A DNA stretch of 64,000 bases from Dirofilaria immitis (lineage: Eukaryota; Nematoda; Chromadorea; Rhabditida; Onchocercidae). Below are positions 12,625 through 26,600 of this stretch, in pieces; the stretch's first letter is position 1, and each line of letters starts with the position of its first letter. The translations under genes were made by a program, and so were the position numbers. The stretch spans positions 8,310,501 through 8,374,500 of the forward strand of contig JAKNDB010000087.1 in the NCBI GenBank assembly GCA_024305405.1. The letters run 5' to 3'. The notes under the pieces were generated by a model. That model had not been told where the DNA came from. It saw only the letters and a list, made by a program, of their open reading frames with translations, and searched no databases.

Positions 12625-15600
12625 ATGAGCAACAGACGTCGTTCAGCTGGTACTGCCGAAAAGCTTAAATGTATTCTAAATACATTAACAAGTAAGATTA
12701 ATCAATAATTTATAACTTAAAAGCAATTTACTTAATTTGCTACAAAAAAGTTTTGAATTAAAGTGGGAAGTAGCTTATGCTGGAAAGCATTAAATCACTT
12801 ACATTTTATTCCTTTATTATTTGTTGAAAGTCGAATTTTAAAATGAAAAGAGTTTTTAATTTTCATTTCATTTAAATATCATATTTAACGTATTTCGAAT
12901 TAAATTGGACTACTGAATAATTCAAAAAAACAAAATTTTATTTTGAAATGAAAATATTAAATGAAGGAAAGAAACATGCAGTTGCTTTTATTGCTTCTTT
13001 TTCCCATTTTCTTTTAAAAATTATTTTCATATTACATTATCAATTCTTTTTGCTATGAAACAATAGAGGCACAATTGGAAATGAAAGTTTGAAATCTGAA
13101 TTTATTTTTAATTTAAATGAAATTTGTCCATGATATATACCATTCATCAATGAAATTCACTATGATAAGTAAACAGTTGTTGGAAAAAATTTTATTGTTA
13201 TTGCTTTTCGTAATTATATCATGCAGTCTGAAATTAATTTACAAATGAAGGACAGTAATTTATTAGAGAAAATATTAATTTTTATTTACATGTTAATCAG
13301 GAATTTATATAGATCAAAAAAAAGATAGTTAATTTTATAATCAATTTATTAGCATAAGCATTGTTTGCTTTAAAAATATAAGAATTGCTATACTATTTTA
13401 AATCAATTAAAATTAGCATAATTTACTATTAATATTCCCTAATGTTTCTAAACGTCTTGCTTGTAAAAAGAATGAAACAAAATCTTTGAGAATGAAATAA
13501 ATGCGAAATTTGAATTTCTGTAATTTATCGAATAGAAACTTTTCCTAGATGAAAATGCCAATTTATGTAATTAAATTATAATTTAATATAATTTTTAAGG
13601 CTGAAAAGCTTGTAAAAATATGAATGATTCTTTCCTTTTCTCCCTTAACATTTTATTATGATTCATTCTTGCAAATCGTATATACATCTGTATATATGTA
13701 CCATGAATCTGTTTGTGTATTAGGTGTATGCATAGAAATCTTCGATTTATGTGAAGTCATACAAGTGAATTTTAAGTATCGATTCGAATACAAATCTTAG
13801 GTGTATGAAAATCGATCTATTTGAATTCGTATATGTGAATCCTTAATGCACGTGAATCTACGCTTACGCATGAATATGCGTGTCTTATTTGTGTATAAGT
13901 ATACGCGTATTTATTTAAATATAAAATGTTTTATTTCTATTACATACGTAAATGTTTAATTTTTTTACATTTCTCTACGTGAATGCTACACATTCTCGAT
14001 GAATAATGTTATTTGCGTATTGCAGATGTAGACCTGTATATCTAGTGAAATCTTGGAACATTTTTTGAAAAAATTATTCAGCACTGTAAAAAGAAAAAAT
14101 TTGAAAATTACGATCTTAGGAAATTATTGATTTAAATTTGAGTTATTATTCACCCGCAAACAATCATGAATTAATTGACAATTATTATTTTAAAATTTAA
14201 ATATCATTATTCAATTTTAATTGATTTAGCGTAAAACATAACACCTAACCGATTTCATAAAAAGTTCTTAAAATTAAAAATTAGCAATTGTTACAAACGT
14301 ATATATTCAAGCGTATATATAATAATTTTCTTAGAATCAAATTTTAGTTAACTAATGAAATTGCTGAAATTGTAAGCATTCATTTGTGCAATCAAATAAT
14401 CAGTTTCTCAAATATGATTTATAGTTTTGTGACATACATTATTTCTTAATTAGTGTTTTTAATTGCAGAGAACTTTTGGAGACAGATCTATAATTCAAAT
14501 TCTAAAGCATAAATTGGAAAAAATAGAAAAGTACTGCCGAAACCGCCTGAAACTTTTTCGAAACACGAAAAAGAAATTTTGCATTCTTGAAATTCTTTGA
14601 GCTTTCCATTTTGCTAAGTTTTGAAAATCCAAAAAATTTACAAAATCTCCTAGAAACTTTGCTATTTTTTACAACTCTTTATAAATTATTATAACATTTT
14701 TTCTCCAAGTTTTTTTGTAACATATCTGATAGAAAAGATGCATTTCTTTTCCCATGCTTATTCATATTTTATAATAATTTCAGAAAACGACATCGAAATA
14801 TTTGAACATTACAATCAAACAACAATCCGGCCTAATTTTGAATCGGTATCATTTTATTATTTCTACATTTTTTCATATTCTTTCGTTTATATGAATTTTG
14901 TCAATGTAGAAGGAATGTTTTTCAATTAAAAAAGTGAGAGCAATAATCAAATGATACCACTTTGGCTACTGAAGAAATACTGAAAGTTTAACGGGAATTT
15001 TTCCATGAAAATTTGATTTCAGAAATCATAATTAAGAATTCATTTATCTTAGATTAGAAATAGACTATCCAAAAATATATTAGTGATCATATACTCTACT
15101 AGAATATATGACTAGCAACCACGTTAATCATATTAATTCATGAAAATTTATTAATTTATGAAAAATACGATATTCGCGAAACCGGACAACATATTCGCAT
15201 TTTTTATAAATTAAGTCTAAAATTAGTTTGCATGAAGGAAAAAAGAGGCATCATAATTTAATATTTTCAAGCTTTGATTATTTGAAAATGAAAATATAAT
15301 TCAGCAAGGAAAATAATAAATTTCAGATTTTACCGGAACAACATTTCACGGCTAGTGAATTACGAGCTCTTTACAGAACATTTAAAGATACATTGCCTAT
15401 TTATCGGGATTCATTCCGTAACATATATGCAAATATTTTTCCTCACGGTGATACGGAACAATTTGCTGATTTAATATTTGATCATCTCGTGCGTCAACAT
15501 GCTGAATGTGTTACATTTACGGTAATTCTCATATCATTCATTTATATAAAAATCTTCTGTTATACAAATACATCCCGGTTGATTCAATTTAATTATAGGA

Positions 15601-16260
15601 TTTCATCAAGGCATACTCAATTCTATTCAGAGGAACAATGGAGGAAAAATTAAATTGGATATATGGGTTATATGATCCCAAAAATACTGGTAGAATCGAA
15701 TGGGAACGAATCCTTAGGATAATCACTGCTACTGATGATTTGATTGGTTAGGATTTGAAGAAAAAGTTTCTATGAATTCAAAAAATATACATTTCAATTG
15801 TTTCATAATTTGTACAACTTTTATTAGCTTCAAAAAGTAAAAGGGATTTAAAAAGTAAATTATACAGTATCAGTAATTTCAAATAATCAAACTCAGGAAT
15901 GAAAGCATTACCAGTGATACCATCGGCTGAACGAATAGAACAAGCCAGACAAACTGTACAGGTAAAGAGATGAATTTTGTGAAATATCTTTTAATGAAAG
16001 TCCAACTTTCATTTTCGTTTAACATTACTGAAGAACGGAAATAGAACCAACCATTCTTCCATACTGCAAACAAACAATTTTCTATCCATCAGGGAAAAGG
16101 TTTTAGATGATCAAAATTTTTACTAAAATTTCTGACATTTCAGAAATTCGATCATGAAAATAAAGGTTGGGTATCACGTGAAGACTTCATGAAATTTTAC
16201 GGCCAGGATGAACATATTCTTCAATCCATTTTAGCACTCTGCTCGGCAATTTCGATATAA
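12625..16260 (+). CDS. KChIP/NCS-like protein with degenerate EF-hands
   Basis: Exons 12625-12691, 14784-14845, 15327-15521, 15599-15746, 15897-15961 and 16144-16260 join in phase into 217 residues, the size of Kv-channel-interacting and neuronal calcium sensor proteins. Family landmarks are the RPNFES...FTASELRALYRTFKD block before EF1, FRNIYANIFPHGD (the non-binding first EF-hand), ILFRGTMEEKLNWIYGLYD, and the C-terminal YGQDEHILQSI. In canonical members EF2-EF4 bind calcium. Here the EF2 position reads FDHLVRQHAECVTF with no liganding pattern, the EF3 loop DPKNTGRIEWER ends in Arg where Glu is needed, and the EF4 loop DHENKGWVSRED ends in Asp. The N-terminus MSNRRRS has no glycine for myristoylation. 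Family assignment is strong; loss of calcium binding is inferred. A KChIP-like channel-binding role is possible but unproven. Confidence 0.85.
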
Positions 16261-17152
16261 ATAGTGCAGTAGAGATGTATCGGGAAAATAGATGAAATAC
16301 AAATGTTTGCATACATTATATTGTTGGTGATTATCAATTCAAAGAAGGAAAAACTAGAAAAATAAAAAAATCTCGCAATTCGCTAAAATCATGCTTTCAA
16401 TAACGCTCGAAATTATGCCAAAACGCTTCCATTTTTTTCATTTTCCTGATTATGAAAATTGAGCATTTCAACAATAACAGAATTATGAAAAAGAAATAAG
16501 AAATGAAATCTAAATAATCAAAATTTTCGGATCACTACTAAGGCTTCTATTTTAGCATAGTTCATCCCGTAATTCATAAATTTGAAATTTACGGTTAAAA
16601 TTACGGCGCATTCTAAGTATTGCCTTTTTACTATTCCTCAGAACTGTGAACTTCGTCTTTGCAATCGATGTTGTTGCGCTTTCAATGTTTTTCGTCAACT
16701 GAAAATATCATCACTGTCCGTATTATAATAGTATCATAAAAACCAAACAAACTTATTCAGGTCAGCGTAAAATTTATACTACAATCAAATAGCATATCAC
16801 TAATAGCATCAGTTTTGATGTTTAGTATATCACTAACAAATGCACAGTTAAACTAATTTCTTGAAGTATGCCATATCATAAGCATAACGTTGATTATTGA
16901 ACTACCATAAGAAATGCCCTAACGTATTCATAAATATATAATACGTAATGAGGAAAGTAAATAACCGCTAATAACGAAATTCTGCATTTACCGTTTCATG
17001 GAATCGAGTTCTTGCTTTCGTGATATTTTCTTGAGGTATTAAAGAATATTTAAATCTAAAAAAAAAAAAAACCTATAAATATAAAAGCGAAGTATTAAGC
17101 TTCATAAAATTTTTGCGCTCGGCAAAATGAAACAGAATAAATGTTGTGCTAC
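16261..17152. other. Convergent intergenic gap
   Basis: Lies between the stop codons of the NCS-like gene (+) and the uncharacterised gene (-). It should contain both 3' UTRs. I see no further exon, RNA gene or repeat beyond simple A-rich runs. Confidence 0.5.
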
Positions 17153-19792
17153 CTACTTTTCCTGTTCAGTTCTTAATTCCTTTTCTTTGTTTTTGATTTT
17201 TTGCAAAAGAGAAAATCGCTCTTCCGATATCACTGTGCTCAAACTGACAACACTAGAACTTGTGTCCTGAAATTCTGAATAAAAAGGGAAAGAAAATATT
17301 ACGACATATTAAAAGCTTTTTTCTATTACAGGACAAAAAAATTCTGCCGATTTTAATAAACTAAAAGTTTAATCAATCTAAATTTTTTCTTTTTACCAAT
17401 TATTTAGAAAAATGTTATTGCAATGTACCTGCTTTTTGTTTTCTTCATCCACTATTAACTCAAACGACTCGGCTTCCGAAATGCTCGCATTAAGTGTACT
17501 AATTTCGTCCTGATAAAATTTCTTGATAATTTCTATTATCAAAAATAAAAAAAAAGAACGAAAGAAAAAGATTCCAATACTAACCCAATCTGCGGCAGAT
17601 AATGATTTGTCAGCTTCATAGTTCCCAAATTTCTGTAACCCAAAAGTTATAAATTATCAAAACATAAAATAGAATGACAAATTATATCAATGTTTCATGT
17701 GATTTACGATTATTTTTGAAATCGATTAGACAATTTATCCTGTTCTTGAGATCTCATCAAATTTTCTCATCAGATCAAAAGTTAATTCAAATCCGAAATG
17801 ATTTTAAGTTTTTGTTAAGAATTTTAAGCCAGATTTTGAAATATAAGAAATGAAATATACCGCAGTGTATTCACTCTGTAGATCCGCAAGTTCTGCTACT
17901 ATTCTTAATTTTTTGTCCGGTAAAATTGCAAAAGTCGTCCAGAGCTAAAAAAATTATTGATTATGCTTACTGTTTAGTCAAAAGCTATTACTATTGCATG
18001 CATACCTATTTTCGAAATTTCCATCACAGAACAAGGGTTGAAAATCAGCAAAAACTTCACCCTCAATGTAGTGCCCTGAAAAAAAGCCATATAAGAATCG
18101 TCTGTAAAAACTTTTATACTGAAAAAAGTCGGGTAAAAACTAGCTCTTTTAAAAGTAAAAGAACGATATGGCTGTTTTGAACAATCTGAAAATTGTTCCC
18201 TTTTGCTGGCCAATTTCTTTTCTAATTTCCGCTGTTTTGTCTTATCAGATTGCATGAGGCAGTTTAATATTCTGTCATGATCAATTAGCCATTCTTACCC
18301 ATGATATATTTACATCGGGTCTAGTAAGAAAAAAATTGGCAAAAACTCTCAGCAAAATATTGACTTAATTGTCTGCATAAAGCTATATTTCACTTGTAAA
18401 TGAAAACTTAACTTACAAACTTTCTGAACGAAGTATCTCGTAGCATCGAAACATTCAAAATCAGTGAAGAGAATAATATTATCATCATGACGCACAAAAC
18501 AAAATAAATTCTTTGGTTCGTTACTGTACAAAATAGATTGTTCGCTAATAACATCTTGTGATGTTCTCTCTTTCCTAAAAACCTTATATAAATTAGCTGA
18601 AACAATACGGAAATTATGCCAGAATATTCTATATGAGGTATGAACTCACGTAAATATGAAGTTTTGCGCGAAGGCTGCTTCGATAAACAAACGTTCCTTA
18701 TCAACTAGTGATTGTCTGCGTGTTTCTACCGATGAAGTTTGCATTACATCCGGAAATTCAGAAATGATATTGATGATAGCCGTAGAAATTTCACCGTGAG
18801 GATACTTATTCTGCAATTGCATCATTTTACCAAATTAGATCAAGCGTTAAAATAATATAAGCTCAGCTCTGTCTAGTGGGAATGATTTATCTGACAACCA
18901 TCTGTATAAACTGTATTAACGCTACATCGATAACTTTAATATTAACGAAATTGAACTAAGCTGCCATTGTTTTACTGCCGGTAGCTTTAGTCAGATCACG
19001 GAAAAACGAACCAATTGGATAAAATCATCCTTCAAAGCCAATATATCACAATATTTCAACACGGATTGTATATCGCCAACTCCAAGCCAACCGTAAACTT
19101 CACTGAAAATATTTCATCACTTAAGCCGATATTTCAAACAATTTAAAAATACTATTACATTCCCTTGTCGTTCATTCCTCTTCATCCCTCCAATTTTAAA
19201 CTACTTCTAAATTTTCACATATTGATTTAAAAAACATTATTCAGCAAACTACTAAAATAGAGCAGGACATACAATATATGTGTGAATATGAGAGCAACAT
19301 ATTAATTCCTAGATTTTACGAAAGTATATTAGGAATTTATGAACATATAACAAGTAATTTCAAGAATTTATGAAATACATCATGAAATGTCTAATACTGG
19401 CACTCAGATTATATTTCCAATTCATATTACTTACGCTTTTTTCATCATATTAACTTTGCTTACTCGTTTAACATTAGCATGGGCGCCAATTATTGATAAC
19501 AATTCGGAAATATTCTCTGGAACAAATATTTTTTTAAAACAACTTTAAACTACAAAAAAGTTCGAAATTTGGGATTGAAAACAAATGTAAATAAAATTTG
19601 GCTAAACTTATTTTGCATTTTGAAATAGTAGGCATTTGCTTACCATTAGTGATAATTTATAAATGCAACCATTTTTTGCACGAGAGTATTAATGATAAGA
19701 GAAGTTGAAATCTTACGTCGTGATGGATTGATCGGCTGAAATTGCGGGACAGTTGTCGGAATAGCATATTTAACCTTTGAAATATGTTTCAT
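17153..19792 (-). CDS. Uncharacterised multi-exon protein, frame-broken in the middle
   Basis: Exons from the 5' end: 19717-19792 (start ATG, MKHISKVKYAIPTTVPQF), 19435-19516, 19012-19102, 18650-18810, 18417-18574, then a middle region of about 18382-18020 with unclear joins, then 17861-17944, 17585-17632, 17429-17509 and 17153-17266 (stop TAG). The five 5' exons and the four 3' exons each phase perfectly. Recognisable pieces include EVYGWLGVGDIQSVLKYCD, NKYPHGEISTAIINIISEF, a basic stretch KQRKLEKKLASKREQF and an acidic, Ser-rich C-terminus. I recognise no family, signal peptide or membrane span. The middle needs at least three one-base frame shifts to stay coding: the A7 run at 18329-18335, near the GGGTAAG on the minus strand about 18285, and the T6 run at 17909-17914. 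It is either a decaying gene or a gene damaged by consensus errors. Confidence 0.6.
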
Positions 19793-21350
19793 CCCTCCTT
19801 TCCTTTTTGGCATTTTTTGAGATTTTTCTTAAAAGTCTTTCTAATCACATTAAATTTAAAATATAAATTCAGATTCAAATTTTCACGCGCGCCAAAACGA
19901 TTGCCCCGCATATGATATGCAAATTCGTGTCCCATCTTTAATGATCTTGTGAAGGTTATGAAACGAAAGAACAAGGAGCTAATCTAGACAACAGATGAGG
20001 ATAAGTGGTGTGGAAGAGTCCAAAACTTACCAGTTCATATATGAAGCAAGAAAAGTATGGAAAAGAAATAAACGATTGGAATTGAAGAAATTGGGATATT
20101 GGATACATTGAAATGGAAAAAAACTAATTGATAAAAGGAATTAATCAATTTCAAGTTAAACCACTCTTCAAATCGATTATTCTAAAATTACATCATGGCT
20201 TCATTCAAAAGTGATATTGATTTCTTCAAGTGAAAAATGGGTCTTCAAGATCGTAATCCTAAGTTCTCGTTCAGCATAGTTTTTAGATTGCTGATCATGT
20301 AATTCCTTATAGATAAAAATTGCATTATAATTTTGATATTCAGCCAATTATATAAAAATTTGGAAAGTTTGCATTTTCTCATCGGATTATTTCAAGTTTT
20401 GATAAAAAATAATAGATTTACAGAGTTTAAATAGTAAAAAATAGCGAAACTTCGATATTTGAAAATTTCGCAAAAATAAGCGACAACAAAACAACTTTTG
20501 CTTAAAAAGTTTGTTTATAAATATTTGAAGGCTTCTACTTTTTAAAAAGCGATGCTCGCTTGATCACTCAGTAGTTTCGGTATTATTGCTACCATGTTTC
20601 AGAGATTTCTACAAGAGATTGAGGGTAGAGAGAATGTATAAAGTGATGGCTGAGGTCAAAAGTCAATCAATGAATTTGTGTGTCACTGTCACTACTTCAG
20701 TCAATATATTTCCATGTCATCCACTTGGTCAATCTGACAAATATTCTAATCTTTTGATTATCTAATATTTCGCTTTTCGTTTAACTAAAGGAAATATTTA
20801 GCAAATTTTGAATTATAACACTTTTTCGAATTGAAAAAATTTTTCGCGCGAAATTTTATTTTGTGAATGCAGAAATTACTTTGGCTATACTTTCTCCAAA
20901 GTTTTATAATTCGGCTTTCAATCTAATCAAATGTTTGTTATTCGTTCGATTTTTTACATAGATTATTTCTGTATTGTTAACTTGTCTTATTCATTTTATT
21001 CAGTTAAGAAATTTAAATTTTTCTTAAAAGAAACTTAAACTTTTAGACTTGAGCTTCTTTTTCCTTAAAATAATTTAAGTGTTCAAAGACTTAATTCATT
21101 TTGTTTTACAGTTCTTCGATTCATCATTTTTTCAACTAAACACTGATATATTTTTGAAATATCGTGAATGCATTGATTCCTTCTTAATTAACTGAGATTT
21201 TCAATTATGGATTCAAATTTATTGTTACAAAAAATTTCGGCAATTAAAAGTAAAAATACAATAATTCGAAAATTTCATTTTTCTTCAAATTCCGTTTTTG
21301 TTATATAATAATATATTTAATAAAACCAAGTTAATTTATAGTTATTTTTT
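19793..21350. other. Intergenic, nothing recognised
   Basis: AT-rich sequence upstream of the minus-strand gene starting at 19792. It probably contains that gene's promoter. I see no exon with matching splice sites, no RNA gene and no clear repeat. Confidence 0.5.
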
Positions 21351-21360
21351 TAAATTTTAG

Positions 21361-21534
21361 TAATAAATCATGATGATGTTTTGAATGAAGCATATACCGG
21401 TCAAGATGGATATTTCTTCGTGAGCGGTACTACGGTAGTAGATTTGGTCAGACTCAACCAGTTTTAAAAGTGTATCACAACTATATTTTTCAAAAATATA
21501 TCAAAGTTTTATTCAAAATATTTCGATAAGATGT
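21361..21534 (+). pseudogene. Transthyretin-like (TTL) family remnant
   Basis: After a plausible acceptor (TTTTAG at 21360) one frame reads INHDDVLNEAYTGQDGYFFV followed by SGTTVVDL. A second frame then takes over with TQPVLKVYHNY. In nematode transthyretin-like secreted proteins the order is the same: a TDxxGxFxLSG block, then DPxxxVYHDC. The two pieces lie in different frames, the usual Cys after the His is absent, and no upstream signal-peptide exon was found. I read this as a degenerate fragment. Similarity was judged by eye over a short stretch, so confidence is moderate. Confidence 0.4.
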
Positions 21535-21539
21535 TTTGC

Positions 21540-23600
21540 ATTTTTTGCTAATAACATGTTCTGATATTTTTTCCTAAATTAAAAATTCACGAATTGTTAT
21601 GCATATAAGCTAAGTACTTAAAAAATTTTACAATTTGTGAAATATAAAATAGCTGTTAAAATACTAATAACTTTTAACTTCATTTCAAATTGTGGCGTAT
21701 GTTTGCAATAAAAATACCCGGGAAATACGTAAATAAGAGCTTCAAGAATATTCAATTTAGGAGTATACAATTTGCAATTTCAATTCACAGTAAATTCCCA
21801 CTCTTTATTAAACAATATGAGACTAATTTGTCATAAAAATGTATGCATAATCATTGCTTTGAGTGATTTCGTTTAAAACATATGATTTGAAATAATGTAC
21901 ACACATAGAACAAATAACCTTTATATGCACCCGAAAATTTATAGGCTAATTTCTAGATGCATCCATAGAATCAAATTATATTTTTTCAAATACTGTAATG
22001 AATATATTTCAATCGTTTAATCTTAATAGCATTTTCATTCTTTCTGCTATAGAAGAATGCGATAAATTTTCAGAAATTCTTTGTTACCTAACATATTATA
22101 ATAAATATGTAAATAATAATAATTAAATTCAGGATGAAATATTACTGGAGAATTGCAACATGCACTGTGAACTACATTATAGATGATGCGTTTACAATAT
22201 GCATCGTCATTTCTATCTCGATTTACCATCATGATTTCTCCATACATTGAGTTAATAGTTTTTGTTTTAATAGAGAGAATTATTTATTATAATCTTATTA
22301 TTCTTCTTCATTTTCTCAACCTTTCTATTTTGGTTAAATAATAAAATTTTTTAAATTCTTTCTGAACTCTAAAAAATTGGAAATTAATTTCATAAATTAT
22401 CTTAATGTAAAATAGCATCGAAATTTACCACATAGTGCACAGCTAGTTTTCTCATGCAACCACGTCAAAATTACATATAATATTAATTAATTGATGAGTT
22501 TTTGTAAAACTTTTGCTGCTAGAATTATCAGGAGCTATATGTTAACTTCTGCTTTCACTTTACAAAATTAATTAAAAAATTTTAAGAGTATAATTAAAGT
22601 ATGTTATATTTCAATAATTTACTTAATAATTAATCAAATTTCATTATCAAAGCAATTAGCTGGCATATTCCAAAAACAAAAATAAAATTAAATGATTTAA
22701 TAAACAGAAATAGTTTAGTGAATTATGGAATTAAAATTAAAGTAAAAATAACGCATTAATGAAATTACTCAATATTAGTGATGTCATATGATTAATACAT
22801 AATAAATTATATTTATTATTATCATTGTTATTAATGGAATAATGCCGCATCTTCATTTTGCTTTTATTAATATTATTGTCCCTGTTATTATTATTACGGC
22901 TATTGTTATTGTTAGTAATGTTACTGACACTATATTATTGATAAATTGTCATATTTATTATTATTGTTATTATTATTAATAACAGTGCCTTATATAATTA
23001 TTACTGGTATTATTACTGTGACTGTTGTTTCTATCAAGATTTTTGTCGTTATTTAAAATACTAATGAACAAATATATGCAAATAACTGTTTTGTCTATGA
23101 ATTGTAAAACTTCAAATAGTTATCATTAGAAACAACAAACACTCTATTATAATAAATAACAAGATGCTGAAATATTCTGAAAAATTAAAAAGTCATGGAA
23201 ATGTTAGGGAATTAAACGTTCAAATTATTTAGTGTTCGATTAGCAATGTAATTACATTACAAATGCTGTGGTATATCATCCTGTCATTGTGAATTTATTC
23301 GATAAACGAAAAGCACCAAAATAATTATTTAACCTCTGTATTAATGTTTGAATTTCAACTAGAATTCAATATATACCAAAAATTAAGGAATAAGATACGA
23401 TGCATGTGAAATAATTAAACAATAGAAATATATAAACAATAGGAAATTGAATAACATATCAGACGTAAATTTTGTTCAGTTGAATCGTATTTCTGATCAT
23501 TTTGAAATTTTGTTATCGTTGGACTAAAATAAAGACGTAAATTCTTGCAGTAGTTAAAATAAAATGTATATACAAAATGCTTTACGCGTATGACATGAGA
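21540..23600. other. AT-rich intergenic DNA
   Basis: No supportable gene. From about 22800 to 23040 the sequence is an imperfect ATT/TTA-type trinucleotide tract. From about 23600 the DNA begins to resemble the neighbouring tandem array in degenerate form. Confidence 0.5.
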
Positions 23601-23639
23601 AATGAAACGAATAGCTTTGCCATGACATTCAATTTTCTA

Positions 23640-26600
23640 ATCAATATAAAATAAAAAAAGTGCTCTAAAATAGGATAAGAAACTAATAGAGGATTTCTAA
23701 CTTTCATAGAAAATGCAGTGTAATCATAAACGAAACGGAATTTCTTAAATATCATTTACTCAAAAAGATTGCTAAATAATCTTATATACTACAATTGAAA
23801 ATCTAGAATGCATTCTATTTTGTGGAGAATATAATATTTATTCCTTTTGTTTAAAAAATTAGTTTTCAAAAGCCTATGAATTAGTCAAATATAAATGACC
23901 AAAACCATTTCATGCAATATCACATAAGTTGAATTACTCGAGACAAAAGTAATCAGCAAAATAACTTACACTGACGGAAGTTACGTCCTCCAAAAATATT
24001 CCCGCATCATCAAATGGACGAATTCTAAAAATTCTACGGTGCAATTTTTGTCCCATTACATTAGAACGATTTTATAATTTAAAGAATTTCGAAACAATGA
24101 CCTAAATTACGGTTGTTCGTATTCAGCGTTTTCGGAATGTACTAAGAACAAGACAATGCATTTTTATATATTCTCTAAAATAAAACAACCTTAAGACAAG
24201 AAATTGTATGAAGATGACTGATATGTCGCATCTCAGCATGCGATGAGAGATTTAAAATCGAATAATTGCCAGACTGAAAAATTATATAGCAAAAAACGCT
24301 GTCAGAAATAACCATAAACTAAACGGAATTCCTCAATCATCATTCAAAAAGATCTTAAAGTATAAAAATCAAAAAATTACGACGAAATTTTTTCATAGAA
24401 TATAAAACACTTATTCTTTAAAAAATCAGTTTTCAAAAGCTTATAAAGCAGTCCGATATAAAGAATTTTTCATTTGAGACAAAGTATTCAGCAAAATAAC
24501 TTACATTGACGGAAGTTACGTTCCTCGAATTGTTATAAATTATTCTTGGATCATCGTATGGACGACCGCTAACCTAAAAGAAATTATACGGTGCAATTTT
24601 TGTCCCATTATATTAGAACTACTTTATCATGTAAGGAATTTTGAAACAATGATCTAAATTACGGTTATTCGTATTCAGCGTTGCTGGAATCTACAAAGAA
24701 TAAGATAATGTATTTTTATATATATTCTAAAATAAAACAACCTTAAGACAAGGAATCATATGAGAATTGCTGACATGACGCATCATCACAGTACGTGTTG
24801 AGAGATTTAAAATCGAATAATTGCTAGACTGAAAAAAATTATACAGCAAATAAATACAGTCAGAAATAACCATAAACTAAATGGAATTCCTCAATCATCA
24901 TTCAAAAGGATCTTACAGTATTATTAAAAATATATGACGCAATCTTTTCATAGAATATAAAATACTTATTCCTTAAAAATCAGTTTTCAAAAGCTTATAA
25001 AGCAGTCCAATATGAAGAAATTTTCATTTGAGACAAAGTAATCAGCAAAACAACTTACACTGACGGAAGTTACGTTCTTCGCGTTGTTTAAAATTATTCT
25101 TGGATCATCGTATGGACGACCGCTAACCTAAAAGAAATTATACGGTGCAATTTTTGTCCCATTATATTAGAACTACTTTATCATATAAGGAATATTGAAA
25201 CAATGATCTAGCTTATGGCTGTTCGTATTCAACGTTGTTGGAATCTACTAAGAACAAGACATTGTTGTTCTGTAAAAATAAACAACCTTAAAACAAGATA
25301 ATACAACAGGATTTTTGATACGAATGATTTTCGCAGAACGTAATGTGCGATTTAAAATCGAATCAGTGATAGACTGAAAAAAATAATACAGCAAAAAAAT
25401 ACAATCAGAAATAATCATAAACTAAACAGAATTCCTCAGTCATCATTCAAAAAGATCTTACAGTATTAAAATTAAAAATTTACGACGAAATTTTTTCATA
25501 GAATATAAAACACTTATTCCTTAAAAATCAGTTTTCAAAAGCTTATAAAGCAGTTCGATATAAAGGATTTTTCATTTGAGACAAAGTATTCAGCAAAATA
25601 ACTTACATTGACGGAAGTTACGTTCTTCGCATTGTTTAAAATTATTCTTGGATCATCGTATGGACGACCGTTAATCTAAAAGAAATTATATGGTGCAATT
25701 TTTGTCCCACTACATCAAAATTACTTGTATCACGTAAGAAATTTTGAAACAATGACCTAAATTATGGTTGTTCTTATTCAACGTTGTTGGAATCTAACTA
25801 AGAACAAGACATTATATTACCATCTGTTCCATAAAATAAAACAACCTTAAAACAAGAAAATATAACAGGATTATTGATAAGCCCTTTTCTCGCAGAACCT
25901 GATGTGAGATTTGGATTGGAATCACTGCTGGACTGAAAAAAATTATGCAGCAAAGAAAATACAATCAAGAATAATCATAAACGAAACAGAATTCCTCAGT
26001 CATCATTCAAAAAGATCTTACAGTATTAAAATTAAAAATTTACGACGAAATTTTTTCATAGAACATAAAACACTTATTCCTTAAAAAATCAGTTTTTCAA
26101 AAGCTTATAAAGCAGTCCGATACAAAGAATTTTTCATTTGAGGCAAAACAGTCACCAAAATAACTTACATTGACGGAAGTTACGTTCTTCGCACTGCCCA
26201 AATTTATTCCTGTATCATTGTACGGACGATCTCTAATCTAGAAGAAATTACATGGTGCAATTTTTGTTCCATTACATTACAACTACTTGTATCATGTAAG
26301 AAATTTTGTAACAATGACATAAATCATGGTTGTTCGTATTCAACGTTGTTGGAATCTACTAAGAACAAGACACTGTATTTTTATAAGTTCTCTAAAAATA
26401 AAACAACCTTAAAACAAGAAAATACAACAGGATTTTGATGTGCATTATTTTCGCAGAACGTAATGTGCGATATGAAAATGAATCAGTGATAGACTGAAAA
26501 AAATAATTCAGCAAAGAAAATAGAGTCAGAAATAATAGAAATTGAAACGGAAATCCTCAGTCAAAAATCAAAAAATCTTACAGTACTGAAATTAAAAATA

